Assembly: GCA_009760855.2 (NCBI GenBank)
Contig: WPIO01000009.1
Span: 9,139,501-9,203,500 of the forward strand
DNA: 64,000 nucleotides
Reading direction: 5' to 3'
Source of the DNA: Cristatella mucedo
Taxonomy: Eukaryota > Bryozoa > Phylactolaemata > Cristatellidae
Of the stretch, positions 46,052-57,425 are shown one piece after another (positions within the stretch are counted from its first letter, which is position 1; each line of letters begins with the position of its first letter). Below the pieces are notes generated by a model, which was given only the letters and a program-made list of their open reading frames with translations, did not search any database and was not told the DNA's origin. Position numbers and translations under genes: made by a program.

Positions 46052-47045
46052 CCGATCGCCCGCTGTGCGCGCACGCGATCGTCGTCGGCGGTTGACGATC
46101 GAGAGGGTGCACGCGCTCGGGGACTGGGCCCAGTCGCACGCACGTCTGCTTGTCAGGCAGGCTTGCAGGCAGGCGCCAAAGGTGCGGCTGCCCACTGCTC
46201 GCGCATGCGCGAGTTCGGCCCTGGTCGTTGCGCTCAAAAGTGCTGCACAGACCGATACCTGATGGGGGGGGCGTCGGAGGTGCCCCCCCCCCCCCCGATA
46301 GCCGTGGCAACTTGCAGCACGTCCATTTCGTCTCAACCCAGCTCGCTGCTGGCACCGGAACGAGTCCGTCTCTTTTTTTCCCACTGACCTCGCTTTCGCT
46401 CTTGACCCTGTTCGCCTCCATCGCTCGGCCGTTAGTTACCCTGCTTCTGCTGCTGCCGGTCGATCATAGCTGGCAGGCGGCCACGCCCTAGTGATGGGGC
46501 TGCCTTGGCTTGCAAGCAGATTAGCTCTCAGCTGTTGTCTCTGCTCGCCCATCCCTGCTCGGTAGTGGCACTCGTGTATGCGCTGCTGCTGCTGGGCTTG
46601 AGAGCGAGACGATTGTCGAGCTAATAAGCCTCGCGCTCGCGCACACCGTTTTCGTCTCACCGACCCGACCTTAGGAGCCGACAAACGTCAAACCGTGCCG
46701 GGCTTCGTGCCCTACACGGTTGGACGGTCTGCTGATGAGCTGTCCCTTTGTGAGTGAGGCAGCAGGCACGATCGATGGCTGCTCGAGAGGCTGAACGCTG
46801 AGCCATCCAACGCAGCAGCCAGTGCAGTCGGACCGGTTGTGGTCTGCTGGCGACGAGAAGCCGGCATTCTGACAGTCAGCATGGCATCGCGGTGCCCGGC
46901 AGTTCAGAGTTCAGTCAGCCGTGACGGGCTCTTTTGGCCTGCCCGCCTTGCATTGACTCCACTGCACGTACTGGCAGCGTACGACCGCCCTGTGCTTGCG
47001 TTCGCATTCGCTCGTGCAAGCATTAAAGGGCGGATGATTTCGTAA
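46052..47045 (+). other. PTPN4: 3' UTR of the phosphatase gene
   Basis: GC-rich, repeat-free sequence continues from the stop codon to about 47045, with an ATTAAA at 47022-47027 as possible poly(A) signal. A G-run and a longer C-run at 46264-46297 could pair into a hairpin. The end point is inferred. Confidence 0.5.
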
Positions 47046-47194
47046 AATTTCGGCGTTCGCTCTCTATGCTGTACGCGGTCTCGCGGCAGGCCGTTTTCTG
47101 ACTCGATAGCCTAATTGCCAGCTGGTAAGACTCAGCATCAGTAAGTGCGAGTGTCCTTAAAGGTTCAAGGGTTAAGCCCCTTGAAAAAGTTAGC

Positions 47195-47320
47195 CAATGC
47201 AACAGCTTGCAGCCAACAGCTACAGAAAAGCCTTACCGGCTATCGCCACCGCTTGCAGGGGGCAATAAAGAATCGCCTCTGCAAGGCTCAAACGCCCGGA
47301 TCGTGGAGGAGCTGCACCTG
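47195..47320 (-). mobile_element. SINE-1, degenerate
   Basis: In reverse: 'gcgattctttattgccccc', 'tgcaagcggtggcgatagcc', 'ggtaaggcttttctg'. The head is diverged. Confidence 0.75.
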
Positions 47321-47367
47321 GACCTTGAGCTCTGTAAACATACAGTACGTCACCTCAAGTGTGATGT

Positions 47368-48220
47368 AATAATAATAATAATACGCTTGATAAAGTGCCC
47401 TCAGAATCTCTTTCTAGGCGCTTTAAATTTGCTGCAAAGGAAACACGATCGAATCATTAGTGGTAGCATGCTCAATAAACAACAAGAATAACATGCACAT
47501 GCAAATGTGGTTAGTGGCAGCATGCACAGTATCATCACCCATAAGCACATCAAGGTCGAATCACGGGGACCCACTAAATGCCCCGATAAATAGGTGCGTT
47601 TTTAATATCTTTAAATGTGGTAAAGTCAAGGAATGTCGTGACGCAAGTCGGGAATGAGTTCCAGGCTTTGGGAGCATATGAACTAGAGGCACGGTCTCCA
47701 AAGGATTTGAGGTTTGTACGAGGTATAGGTACACAGATAGTTTCCGAAAAGTGAGTGGTACGATGCTTAGCCTGGTGGGGGAGTAGATCTGAGAGATAGG
47801 CTGGAGCCAAAGAAAGAAGTAACCTAAAAGTGAGCGACAAAACCTTGAAGTCAATCCGTTGCTTGACTGGTAGCCAGTGCAGGTCGGCGAGAAGTGGAGT
47901 AATGTGGCAACTGCGACGCTCACGACAGACAAGCCTAGCTGCAGAGTTTTGCACCAGCTGCAATCGCCTGATCGCACATGCTGGTAGGCCAGTAAGCAGT
48001 GAGTTGCACAAGTCGAGACGGGATGTCACGAATGCATGGACCAACTTGGACGTGGTATCCTTATCTAAACAAGCCCAAATTGTAGCAATGTTATGGAGCT
48101 GAAAATAGGCAGATTTGACTGTGGAGCTGATATGGTCGTCAAATGAAAGGTCACTTTGGAACAGGACACCTGGATTTCGTGCTGATTCCACAGATGTGCT
48201 GGCAGAGCCGATTTTGAGCG
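47368..48220 (-). mobile_element. LINE-A 3' half
   Basis: Minus-strand frame from 48266 to 47574 reads 'KIGSAST.VESARNPGVLFQSDLSFDDH' through 'LQLVQNSAARLVCRERRSCHITPLL' to the C-terminus with no stop. The tail and an AAT tract lie at 47368-47440. Confidence 0.93.
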
Positions 48221-48879
48221 TTTTGATGTGATAAAGCAATCTTAATCCTTCACTACTGCTAAACATCCCGACAGCACACCTAGGGTGCTCTCATGGTTGT
48301 CACTTGGGCCATATTTCTAGGCCTGGATGGTTAATTAGCACGCGAGAGCAAGGGAAAAGTCACGATAATCAGCCTCTATGTTGGGTGAGACAAAGCCTGA
48401 AATAATGTCATGACGCCAGTATCCTTTTATGTTATTTTGTATTGCTGCAATCGCTGCCTGAACATCCATCAAAGAGCATGCCTGTCACAGTTGCGAACTA
48501 CCTGGCTGTCTAGCTTGGTTTATAGAATAGTAATCGGAGTTCCTTACTAAAATAATAGAGTTTGAGGCCGGTATTGATTACATGGGACTTCACATTGACG
48601 TTGACAACCCTAGCAACAGTCCGCTCCCTTCATTTCCTGACTGTCTGGAGAACTTTGGTTTGGTACAACACGTTAAATGTAAGACATATTTAGTGGCCAT
48701 ATTTTTTACTAGTTCAATTACACAACTTGAAAAGATTGATCGTGAGAATTTTTTTTATCTGCTTGTCTTCATGCCGGTCTTCTTCATCTGCATTCAGCCG
48801 ACTGCCTCGATACCCTGACTGATGCATGGACGTGAAAGTGTCCGTACTTGAAAGTATTCGAGCATGCTCACATATATTC
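48221..48879. other. no gene recognised
   Basis: An AT-rich interval with a 78-codon frame at 48582-48818 that matches nothing I know. Confidence 0.45.
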
Positions 48880-50078
48880 TGTCCGTGTATAGAGTCGCGG
48901 AGACTCCTTTCAATTTTTCAATTTACCAAAAAACTTCAAAAGATGAGCTGTGTTAATGCAGGTGGGAATACCACTTAAAGATGTCTTGGTCTAACGACGA
49001 TCTCACCAATTTCAAAGACTTTCTTTGTTCTACAGCTGTAAGTTTGGAAAAGCCGTGGCTTCTTTTTTCACTCAAAAACTGAAGTCCTAAACCTACTCTG
49101 AGACCTAAAAAAACCTTTTTTACGATCAGGAACGATTTGTTGCCTACTCCGAGAGGTCGCAATGCCAGGATACTCATGGCTCAGCCCACATGTTTTCAGC
49201 CTTCTTCGTTAAGAGTAATAATAATTATAGAATTAAGAAGGAAGACTGAGCATAATACGTGCTCGATATGTAGGTGTCGTTTTCGACAGCTGCCTCAATT
49301 TTAAAAGCTTCATTCAGAAGACTGCTTCTGCAGCTAGCCATCACGTCCAATCCCTATCCGATATTAGGAGCTGTCTTCCACAGAGGCTTGCAAAAAATTT
49401 AACTAGCTCTTTAGTTCTGTCTCGGCTTGATTATTGTAATTCCCTTTTGGCTGGGCTGCCAAAGAAAGCTATTTAGCCACTGCAGCTGGCTATTAATATA
49501 GCTGCAAGGCTTGTCTTCAAGTCCCAGAGGTTTGAGCACATGTCTGCTTTGCTAAAAGAGTTAGGATGGATGCCGGTTGAACAACGGATACAAAACAAAG
49601 TTCTTATGCTGACCCACAAGGCCCGCCACGGTTTGGCACCTCAATACCTAGCTGAACTGTTGCATCAGTTTCAGCCTCTTCGCGTCCTCAGGTCCTGTAT
49701 GGACAATAAATTAGCTGTTCCATTCCTCTGCTTAAAGACCGTTGGCGACAGAAGCTTTAGCTCTGCAGGTCCTAGACTGTGGAACTCGCTTCCACAATTC
49801 CTACGCAACGACTGCTACTCTCATGCTGCCGACTATGGTTCATCCTTTTCAGCGGTCCTGAGCTGCTACTTCTATGCTACTCACTACCTCAACTTCTCTC
49901 CTGGCTCTGCTATGCTTCCCACTTTCTCTTTGTTGCGTGAGACGAAGTCTGTTGGCTACCGAATGCGTACCGAAAGCCGCTTAGGCTGTGAGTTCGCTAT
50001 ACAAAACTCTCCTGCGCAACACCCACATAATTTGTTATGGCTTTGTGGAGTTACAGACGAAAATATATTACATTAGAT
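48880..50078 (+). mobile_element. LINE-B with large internal deletion
   Basis: The 5' part is homologous to 4480-4760. The sequence then jumps near 49220-49250, losing the RT core, to 'FKSFIQKTASAASHHVQSLSDIRS'-type sequence and the open frame 49540-50076 ('MSALLKELGWMPVEQRIQNKV', 'APQYLAELL', 'VGDRSFSSAGPRLWNSLPQF', and the LINE-B-specific end 'LRETKSVGYRMRTESR'). The LINE-B tail follows. Confidence 0.88.
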
Positions 50079-50411
50079 TACATATGGTTAGAGGTGACAG
50101 GCACAGTGTCAAAATATGAAATGGTTGGTAGTAGTACGCACGTTGTCATTAAATAACTCTAACAATATTTCATGCATAGGAGTTAAATTTGAAATGTGAG
50201 TTCAGCTTTGCTTATTTGACATTATTTTTTTAATATTTTTGATTTCGGTTTGATACATTTGGCTGTATACGTCATCAAACGTCCTGCAGATTTATTTTCC
50301 GTAATCGTGGACATATAGGACCAATTTTCTTTAGCTCCGTCCGATCCAGCCTCCGATAAATACAAATTAATGACAGTCAATACTTTGTAATTGGTGAGCA
50401 TCGGAGATGTG

Positions 50412-50746
50412 TTTTAACTCCCTCCCGACCTGCATCAGAACATCCCCTGACCTGACCACATTTAAAAGAAACTTAAAAACATACCTATTTAGGACAGCAT
50501 TTAGTGGGTCCTTGTGATTCGTCCTCGATGTGCTTATGCGTGCTGACACTGTTCATGCTGCCACTAACCACATTTGCATGCTGACCCAGTGCATGTAACC
50601 CCTAACCATGTTATTCATTTTGTTTGTTTTTCAAGCATGATTTTACTTACTATTCTGTTGCGTATCACTTTGCAGCAAATGTAAAGCGCCTAGAAAGAGA
50701 TTGGGTTCTCTGAGGGCGCTTTATCAAGTGCAATATTATTATTATT
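50412..50746 (+). mobile_element. LINE-A 3' end with full tail
   Basis: 'PTCIRTSPDLTTFKRNLKTYLF' in a decayed frame, the 3' UTR, the stem-loop 'aaagcgcc'/'gggcgcttt', and an ATT tract. Confidence 0.92.
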
Positions 50747-50905
50747 GTTTAAGAGTCCATATTATAGTCAATCGGCAGAACTTTGAAGTTAGGTCGACGC
50801 CAACGAAAATGGACAGAACTTGTAGAATGGTTAAATGCGATGCGATATCAATCAGTTTGAGCTTGTTTCTCTTATGGCGCTATATCAAATGTATTATTTT
50901 ATGGG

Positions 50906-51885
50906 GTATGAGGGAATTATGAAGTTAATACTGGCGGGGAAGTCATTCTGAAAATACACACAGAGGCAGATGGCCATGGCAAATTTGCATTTTGTTGAAC
51001 CTAAGAAAAAAATACGAATGCTTGATTGGCCTAGTTCAATTAGCTTTGTGGTCATCGTATGCATGCTTTAAATCACCGGTTGTCTTTAAGATTGTTTGTC
51101 CAACACTTCACTTCTAGAACTAGTACAAATCTACAGAATGGCTTATTTGCGATCCAGTGACGTGAAATTTAGAATATAAGTTGGTCTTGACTAGTTTTAA
51201 GTGAGTGACGCCAGTGTCATAATGATTGTCGGTGTCGTAAGTATTGCTGGACATGTCCCCAAAGTTCTCGAAGTTGACTTTTGCATCGACCTGTCAAATA
51301 ATATTTTTATTTTTAGATATGGCGTCACTTAGAACCAAGCGCGTCTTGCATCTTTTGAGTGCATTGGCATATTTCTACACTGCGTGGTGTTGAATCTTTT
51401 GATTTCCTCCAAAAAGCTATTGTTTTAGAAAAAGAACAGAAAAAATTACTTTGACTATTACAGGTTATCACAAGGTCAGCATGACATCTATGGTTACATC
51501 AAAAGATAGGTTGTGTTGTACTTGTTTTTCTGCCAAATTTCATGCCGATCTTTGCATTGGTATTAGAGAAATGCCAATAACGGTGCTGTGAAGGAGATAA
51601 ATCCTATAGGGGTGTGAGCATAACTGCCAACCCTAGCTAAATATTCCCACTAAGGTATCCCCTTAAGATAACTTGACAGAGGGTACACACCATATTTACA
51701 TGCATAAACTCGAGTGTTAAGCTTCTTCGGGAAGAGAGCTTTTACTCTGAAATGTGGCCGAAAACAAGGGGCAGAAAATACAGGGGGTTTTTCAAGGCGA
51801 TAAATCGGCTGACATGGTGAAGGTTCTGTGGGATTGGGGACCTAGTTTACGGTACGGTTACCTCGGCTCTTGTGCTCACATATTC
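50906..51885. other. AT-rich sequence, no feature recognised
   Basis: No long open frame and no recognised repeat. Confidence 0.5.
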
Positions 51886-51887
51886 AA

Positions 51888-52445
51888 ATAACAATAATAA
51901 TAATAGTAATAGTAATAATATATCTAACGCATCGACTTCAAGGCTGTGTCACTCCCTTTTAGGTCTCTTCATTCTTTGGCTCCAGCCTACCTATCAGATC
52001 TACTCCCCCACCAGGCTAAGCATCGTACCACCCGCTTTTCGAAATCGAATCGTTTACCTATACCTCGTACAAACCTCAAATCTTTCGAAGACCGTGCCTA
52101 TACTTCGCATGCTCCCAAAGCCTGGAACTCACTCCCGACTTGCGTCACGACGTCCCCTGACTTGACCACTTTTAAAAAGAAACTAATAACGCACTTACAT
52201 ATCACAGCATTTAGTGGGTCGCGGTGATTCGACCTTTAAGTGCTTATGCGTCTGACACTGTGCATGCTACCATTAACCATATTTGCATGCTGTCACCCTA
52301 TGCATGTCACCCCTAGTCATGTTATTCTTGTTGTTCATTGAGCACGCTACCACTCACCATTCGATCGCGCTTCCTTTGCAGCAAATGTGAAGTGCCTAGA
52401 ATGAGATTGAGTTCTCTGAGGGTGCTTTATAATTTTATTATATAT
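51888..52445 (+). mobile_element. LINE-A 3' end
   Basis: Open frame 51946-52227 reads 'FRSLHSLAPAYLSDLLPHQAKHRTTRFSKSN' to 'TSPDLTTFKKKLITHL'; the UTR and tail follow. An AAT-rich stretch lies at its 5' border. Confidence 0.92.
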
Positions 52446-52486
52446 AAATGTGTATAAATATATAAATGTATTATAGCATAATAAGT

Positions 52487-52556
52487 GTATTATTAGTAGC
52501 ATATTTTTATAGTGTCATTTTATAGCGCTATAAAAATATACTACTACTAATAATAA
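52487..52556. repeat. AT-rich inverted repeat at a tail-to-tail junction
   Basis: 'gtgtattattagtagcatat' with 'ttttatag' is mirrored by 'ctataaaaatatactacta' and 'ctaataataatacac'. It sits between a + and a - LINE-A tail. Confidence 0.85.
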
Positions 52557-52588
52557 TACACTTTATAAAGCACCCTCAGAGAACTCAA

Positions 52589-52647
<59 letters not shown>

Positions 52648-52712
52648 TATATATATAAGTATCGAATGGTCACTGGTAGCATGCTCAATGTCGACAAGCA
52701 TAACACGGTCAG
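52557..52712 (-). mobile_element. LINE-A 3' tail, interrupted by CT/TA microsatellite
   Basis: 'cactttataaagcaccctc' and 'agagaactcaatctct' start the tail in reverse. A (CT)n-(TA)n tract (about 52588-52658) replaces the next part, and 'agcatgctcaatg' and 'aagcataacacgg' of the UTR follow. Confidence 0.75.
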
Positions 52713-52715
52713 TGA

Positions 52716-52878
52716 GCCATGATGGCTCACTAGGTAAGGTGCTTTTCACAATCTCGGCCCCGAGGTCGTGGGTTCGAATCCTGTGGTGAGCGATCCTTTA
52801 TTAGTGGTGATTGCCGAAAGGCTCTTCTGTCACTATACAAAAGAGGCTGCTGAATCAGCTAGTCTTTTTTGTTAGAGG
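52716..52878 (+). mobile_element. SINE-1, complete
   Basis: Head 'gagccatgatggctcact' with A-box, 'cggccccgaggtcgtgg', B-box 'ggttcgaatcctg', body 'gagcgatcctttatt', and end 'gaggctgctgaatcagctag' before a T tract. Good reference copy. Confidence 0.93.
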
Positions 52879-52982
52879 TGGCAAATGCCGTACTTTACAC
52901 AAAGCTCTGCATAACTACTCCTTTTATTCTTTATTAGGTTTATCGAACTGTAATTGGGTAAAAGTAGAACCTTCTCATATTT

Positions 52983-53205
52983 AAAAGAGAGCATACTTCA
53001 TCGTAATCGGAACAAAGGATGCGTTGCATCTGCGTAGATATAATAACGAATCAGCTCTTTTAGTACTCTTGGGTGGAGAGACGAAGAAGCAACATCTGTC
53101 TCCAGGGAGCGTGGATGTGTGGAATAATGGCATCCAAGTGAAACCAACCGAATACTTGTACCTTAGTATGTTGCAAGAAGACTACGTAATCAGGCTTGAT
53201 TGAAT
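52983..53205 (+). mobile_element. fragment of a different non-LTR reverse transcriptase
   Basis: An open stretch without ATG reads 'ETKKQHLSPGSVDVWNNG' and 'IQVKPTEYLYLSMLQED', a pattern I associate with the part after the catalytic motif of other non-LTR RT lineages. It is unlike LINE-A, -B and -C. The family assignment is uncertain. Confidence 0.5.
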
Positions 53206-53639
53206 AGAAGTGTTTACAATAACGATCCAAAGACAATCAGCCATTTCAACTTAGGCCATATTTGAGGCCCGAGACTTGATGTAAAATGTTAATCGCCTCC
53301 CGATACCAAGCACTAATAGAGTTTCTTGTCTGTTGCAGAATTCTCCTCCGAAATACAGGTTATTGCGAACATTGTATACAAAAACCAATACAGCTAAGAC
53401 CTGTGTAAAGCTCATCCTTTTGGTGTTTCATCGTAGTGCTTAAGAAACGACACCTATATACATGTAGATGCTTACAGCTTCCAGCAGCGTTCGCCAAGCC
53501 ATCAGCATCGTCTTGAAATCGCCGATTGTTATGAACATGCTTATTAAGTCGCCCTTAGTTTCGCCGACTGCTGTGCACATGTTTATTAGGTACGATCGTG
53601 CGTGCCTGTTATCATTTCGCTGTCATCGTATAAATGCTT

Positions 53640-54225
53640 ATCTTGATTGAGGTCGGCTGTGCCAGCATATGTCCTGTTGAATCTGCACGAAATCTCTCGA
53701 CGTCATGTTCTAAAGTGACCTTTCATTTGACGACCACATCAGCTCCACAGTCAAGTCTGCCTACGTTCAGCTACATACAATTGCTAAAATTCGGACTTGC
53801 TAAGACAGAGATACAACATCTAAGTCGGTCCATGCACTTACGACATCCCGCCTCGACTTCTGTAACTCACTGCTTGCTGGTCTACCGGCCTGTGCAATGA
53901 AGCACTTACAGCTAGTGCAAACTCTGCAGCTAGACTTTTCTGTCGTGAGCGTTGCAGTTGCCACACCACATCGCATTATTACATTATTTAGTGGATCCAT
54001 GCAATTCGTTTCTTGTGTGCCTCTTCGTGCTGAAACTGCGCTCACTGCTACTAACCATATCTACACGATGACTCAGTGAATCTCATATCCTACGACGTTA
54101 TGCATGATGACATTGCGAAGGTTACCACTTATCGTTTGGTCATGCTTTCGTTACAATATCTGTAAAGTGCCTAGAAAGAGATTCAGCTCTCTGAAAGTGC
54201 TATATAAATGTATTATAATTACTAT
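53640..54225 (+). mobile_element. LINE-A 3' half, degenerate
   Basis: 'CASICPVESARNLS', then decayed 'SRLDFCNSLLAGLPACA' and 'LQLVQ' segments, a shortened C-terminus, UTR and tail ending 'gtattataattac'. Confidence 0.82.
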
Positions 54226-54505
54226 AGCTTTTGGTATGCCCCAAAGTCGGAATTCGCTCCCAACAGGCGTCGTGACATCAGCTGATTCGACACGACGTTT
54301 AAAAAGAAGCTAAAGATGCCACTTTGCCTCACAGAATTCGCTAGATCCTCGTGACATGTCTTTTGTGTACTTATTCGTTCTGTCGCTGTTCCTGCCATCA
54401 CTGACAATACTGTCATGCTACCTTCCCTGCTTATAAGAAAAGCTTATAAAGGCCCAAGTTCTTTGAGTGCACTATGAAACCGGTAGTAAAATTTCTATTA
54501 TTTGC
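54226..54505 (+). mobile_element. LINE-C 3' end
   Basis: Decayed 'NSLPTGVVTSADSTRRLKRS', UTR and a tail with 'agttctttgagtgcac'. It directly follows a LINE-A tail in the same orientation. Confidence 0.7.
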
Positions 54506-55566
54506 AAAAGCACAGCACTGATGAACTGAAACATGCACATCTAAAAAAAACTGTATACAAGCTTCATAATTTCGCGTAATTCTATACTACTGTCTTGCCC
54601 TAAGACCATAACGCTTCAACGAGCCAAGATAATCAAGCTAGAGCCAACAGTGTCTGTGTACTTGTGCACACAGCAAGTTTCATAACGATGTCGTCCGTTG
54701 CTGAGTGCAACGACTTATGAGCCTAGAAGCTGCTGAAACAATAGCCAATCAGACTTAGTTGGGTAAAGGGTTACAAGGACACAAAGCAAAATCTCTTGAG
54801 TTGAATCCAAGAACCGTGCAGGCACGGCATGCACGGCAAAATGAAGTAGCGTTTTTCCATCAGGTGCATCACTGAGGGCAGTGCTACCAAGGGCTGGTAC
54901 GGAAACCGGGGCTGGTATGGTACCGTGTGGCCTACCAGGGCCTGCCTACATCGCCGCAGACGAGAGCAGGCCTGTGGCAGAGCAGAAGAGTGGTCCAGTG
55001 TGGCAGACCAGCAGAGCAGAGCCACAGACGTGACCGACTGCAGAGGGAAGCAAGCCAAACAGGCTGAACACGGAGGGCCACACCTTCAGCTTTCAGCAGC
55101 GCTTAGCACAATCAGCTGGTCGCTGACGAATCGGGCCGTCACTGCACTGCATTTCACGTCCTTTGTGTTGAAGCACAAGCTGCCGAGCTCAGTGAGCGCA
55201 CCGATGCAGCCTGGATAACGTTCGATTCGAGCATATGAGCTTGCAGGCATCCTCATTGCAGGCATTCTCATTGGAGGCATTGAGGCATCCTCTGCCTTTC
55301 AAATGCAGATGCAGCAACCAGAGCTTAGCAGCAGCCGACAAGCATCTCGACCTTGACCGAGCTGACATTTTACTGATGACAGACAAGCCACTATTGCTGC
55401 ACAGTAGCTACGTATAGGGCTGGACTAGTAAATTGAGACGTTTCTATGGAGACGGGAGAAAACAAGCACCAGGGCCTCATATAAGCAGCCAAAGTACGCT
55501 CACACAGTTTGAGCATGACAGCATGGCCGAAAATATTCAAAGTATTTAATGTGTCAGCTGCTGTGA
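54506..55566. other. no gene recognised; short GCAGGCATT minisatellite
   Basis: A tandem array of 'ggcatcctcattgca'-type units lies at about 55247-55300. The flanking open frames (55058-54771 and 54925-55218) have no recognisable motif. Confidence 0.45.
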
Positions 55567-55648
55567 TTAATAATAGTTTCGAGACATTTGTATAGCATCC
55601 TAAGAGAGCTAAGTCTCCCTCTTAAGCACATTGAATATGTTATAAAGG
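55567..55648 (-). mobile_element. LINE-C tail, before a SINE-1
   Basis: 'atttgtatagcatcctaag' and 'ctaagtctccctcttaagc' in reverse, continued after the SINE at 55823. Confidence 0.7.
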
Positions 55649-55822
55649 AAAATCCTAGCTGATTAAACAGCATCTTTTGTATAGCGACAGAAGAGCCTTT
55701 ACGGCTATCACCACCGCTTGCAGTGGCGATAAAGAATCGCCCACCGCAGGAATCGAACCCACGACCTCAGGACCGAGGTCGTGAAAGCAACCGCCTTACC
55801 TAGTGTGCCATCACGGCTCACC
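55649..55822 (-). mobile_element. SINE-1, complete, inserted in LINE-C
   Basis: In reverse: 'ggtgagccgtgatggcaca' head, 'cgacctcggtcctgaggtcg' arm, B-box 'ggttcgattcctg', body hairpin 'gccactgcaagcggtggtg', end 'tgctgtttaatcagctagg'. The least-decayed head in the window. Confidence 0.94.
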
Positions 55823-56130
55823 AGCATTTCAACTGGATAGCAATCGCACTATGTCTATCCTGATGCTGTCCAACTTGTTTCAAGCAAATAAATACCCACG
55901 GAGTAGAAATGTACACTGTACCAAGGTAGCAAAAGCAATACAAGTCTCTTGCTTACGGCCAGCAAGCTAAAGAAAACAAGGAGATACTCATGATCACTGA
56001 TTAGCGAGACTCCTAGCTAAAAACACGCACTGAATCGTGTATAGGTACATTTCAGGCAAAATTTCCAACACGTTTTTTCTTTTCGACTTTTACTGTTAAT
56101 GAGCATATATATTATATACAGTTAATGAGT
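55823..56130 (-). mobile_element. LINE-C 3' UTR, continuation
   Basis: 'agcgagactcctagctaaa' and 'cacgcactgaatcgtg' match the UTR of the copies at 14.7 and 37.1 kb. Confidence 0.65.
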
Positions 56131-56134
56131 ATCA

Positions 56135-56265
56135 TAACACCAGGCTTTTTGAAAGATGAAGGAACGACAGCTAATTCCATCAGCTAAAGCCATATTTATC
56201 GTGTTAACTATGCCTGGCAGAAGCAAATCTAGTCAATTTAGAAGGAGACCGTGGATATAGTCTAG
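56135..56265 (-). mobile_element. inverted LINE RT N-terminal piece
   Basis: 'ccaggctttttgaaagatg' and 'actatgcctggcagaagcaa' align in reverse with 9.80-9.89 kb ('APFKKAAV' to 'LLLPCITN'). It adjoins the + LINE-A at 56288. Confidence 0.65.
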
Positions 56266-56287
56266 ATGGTTAGTTACTGGCAAACCC

Positions 56288-57210
56288 AGTCGGATTCAGA
56301 AATTGGAAATGGTGCCGCTCAAAATTGGCTCTGCTAGCATATCTCCTGTTGAATCAGCTCGAAATCTAGGTGTCATGTTCCAAAGAGACCTCTCGTTAGA
56401 CGACCACATCAGCTCCACAGTCAAGTCTGCCTACTTTCAGCTACACTACATTGCTAAAAACCGGGCTTGTTTAGATAAGCATACCATGTCTAAGTTGGTC
56501 CATGCATTTGTGACATCCCGTCTTGACTTCTGCAATTCACTGCTTGCTGGCCTACCGGCATGTGCAATCAGGCGATTACAGCTGGTGCAAAACTCCGCAG
56601 CTAGGCTTGTTTGTCGTGAGCATCGCAGCTGCCAGATCACACCACTTCTCGCCGACCTGCACTGGCTACGAGTCTAGCAACGGATCGACTTCAAGCTTTT
56701 GTCACTCACTTTTAGGTCACTTCATTCTTTGGCTCCAGCCTATCTCTCAGGTCTACTCCCCCACCAGGCCAAGCATCGTTCCACCCACTTCTCGGAATCC
56801 AACAGTCTACCAATACCTCGTACAAACCTCAAATCCTTTGGAGACCGTGCATTTAGTTCGTATGCTCCCTAAGCCTGGAACTCACTCCCGATTTGTGTCA
56901 GAGCATCCCCTGACTTCACCACATTTAAAAAGAACTTAAAGACACGCCCATTTTAGACAGCATTTAGTTGGTGCCTGTGGTTCGTCCTTGATGTGCTTAT
57001 GCATGCTGACACTGTGCATGCTGCCACTAACCACATTTTCATGCTGACCCTGTGCATGTCACCCCTAACCATGCTATTCATGTTGTTTATCAAGCATGAT
57101 ATTACTCACCGTTCGACAGTATTTCCTTTGTAGCAAATGTAAAACGCCTAGAAAGAGATTTGAGTTTTCTGATGGCGCTTTATCAAGTGCATTATTACTA
57201 TTATTATTTA
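56288..57210 (+). mobile_element. LINE-A 3' half
   Basis: Frame 56303-56677 reads '[21 protein letters not shown]' to 'LLADLHWLRV', where a TAG replaces the Lys/Gln codon of other copies; the C-terminus continues after it. UTR, stem-loop and ATT tract follow. Confidence 0.93.
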
Positions 57211-57284
57211 GTTCTTAGAGGATGCTATATGAAAGTATTATGATTATTAATAATAATAATAAATATTACCTTATTTGGCATCAT

Positions 57285-57425
57285 TTGTATAGCGTCAGAA
57301 AGGCCTTAACGGCTATTACCACCGCTTGCACTTGGCAATACAGGATCGCCCACTACAGGATTCAAACCCACCACCTCGGTCGTGAAGAGCGAGCACTTTA
57401 GCTCCCGGACTATCACAGCCTCTTG
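57285..57425 (-). mobile_element. SINE-1
   Basis: In reverse: head with 'ggttgtgatagtccgg'-like start, B-box 'gggtttgaatcctg', body 'gtgggcgatcctgtattgcc', 'gtggtaatagccgttaagg'. The 3' end is joined to a LINE/SINE tail with AAT repeats. Confidence 0.85.

Noticed and set aside
44969-46384. 471-codon open frame on the minus strand
   Set aside because: It is antisense to the phosphatase catalytic exon and explained by the same composition effect.
52716-52800. tRNA genes
   Set aside because: The A- and B-box heads are parts of SINE-1 and SINE-2. They do not form complete cloverleaves with a proper acceptor stem and are followed by SINE bodies.
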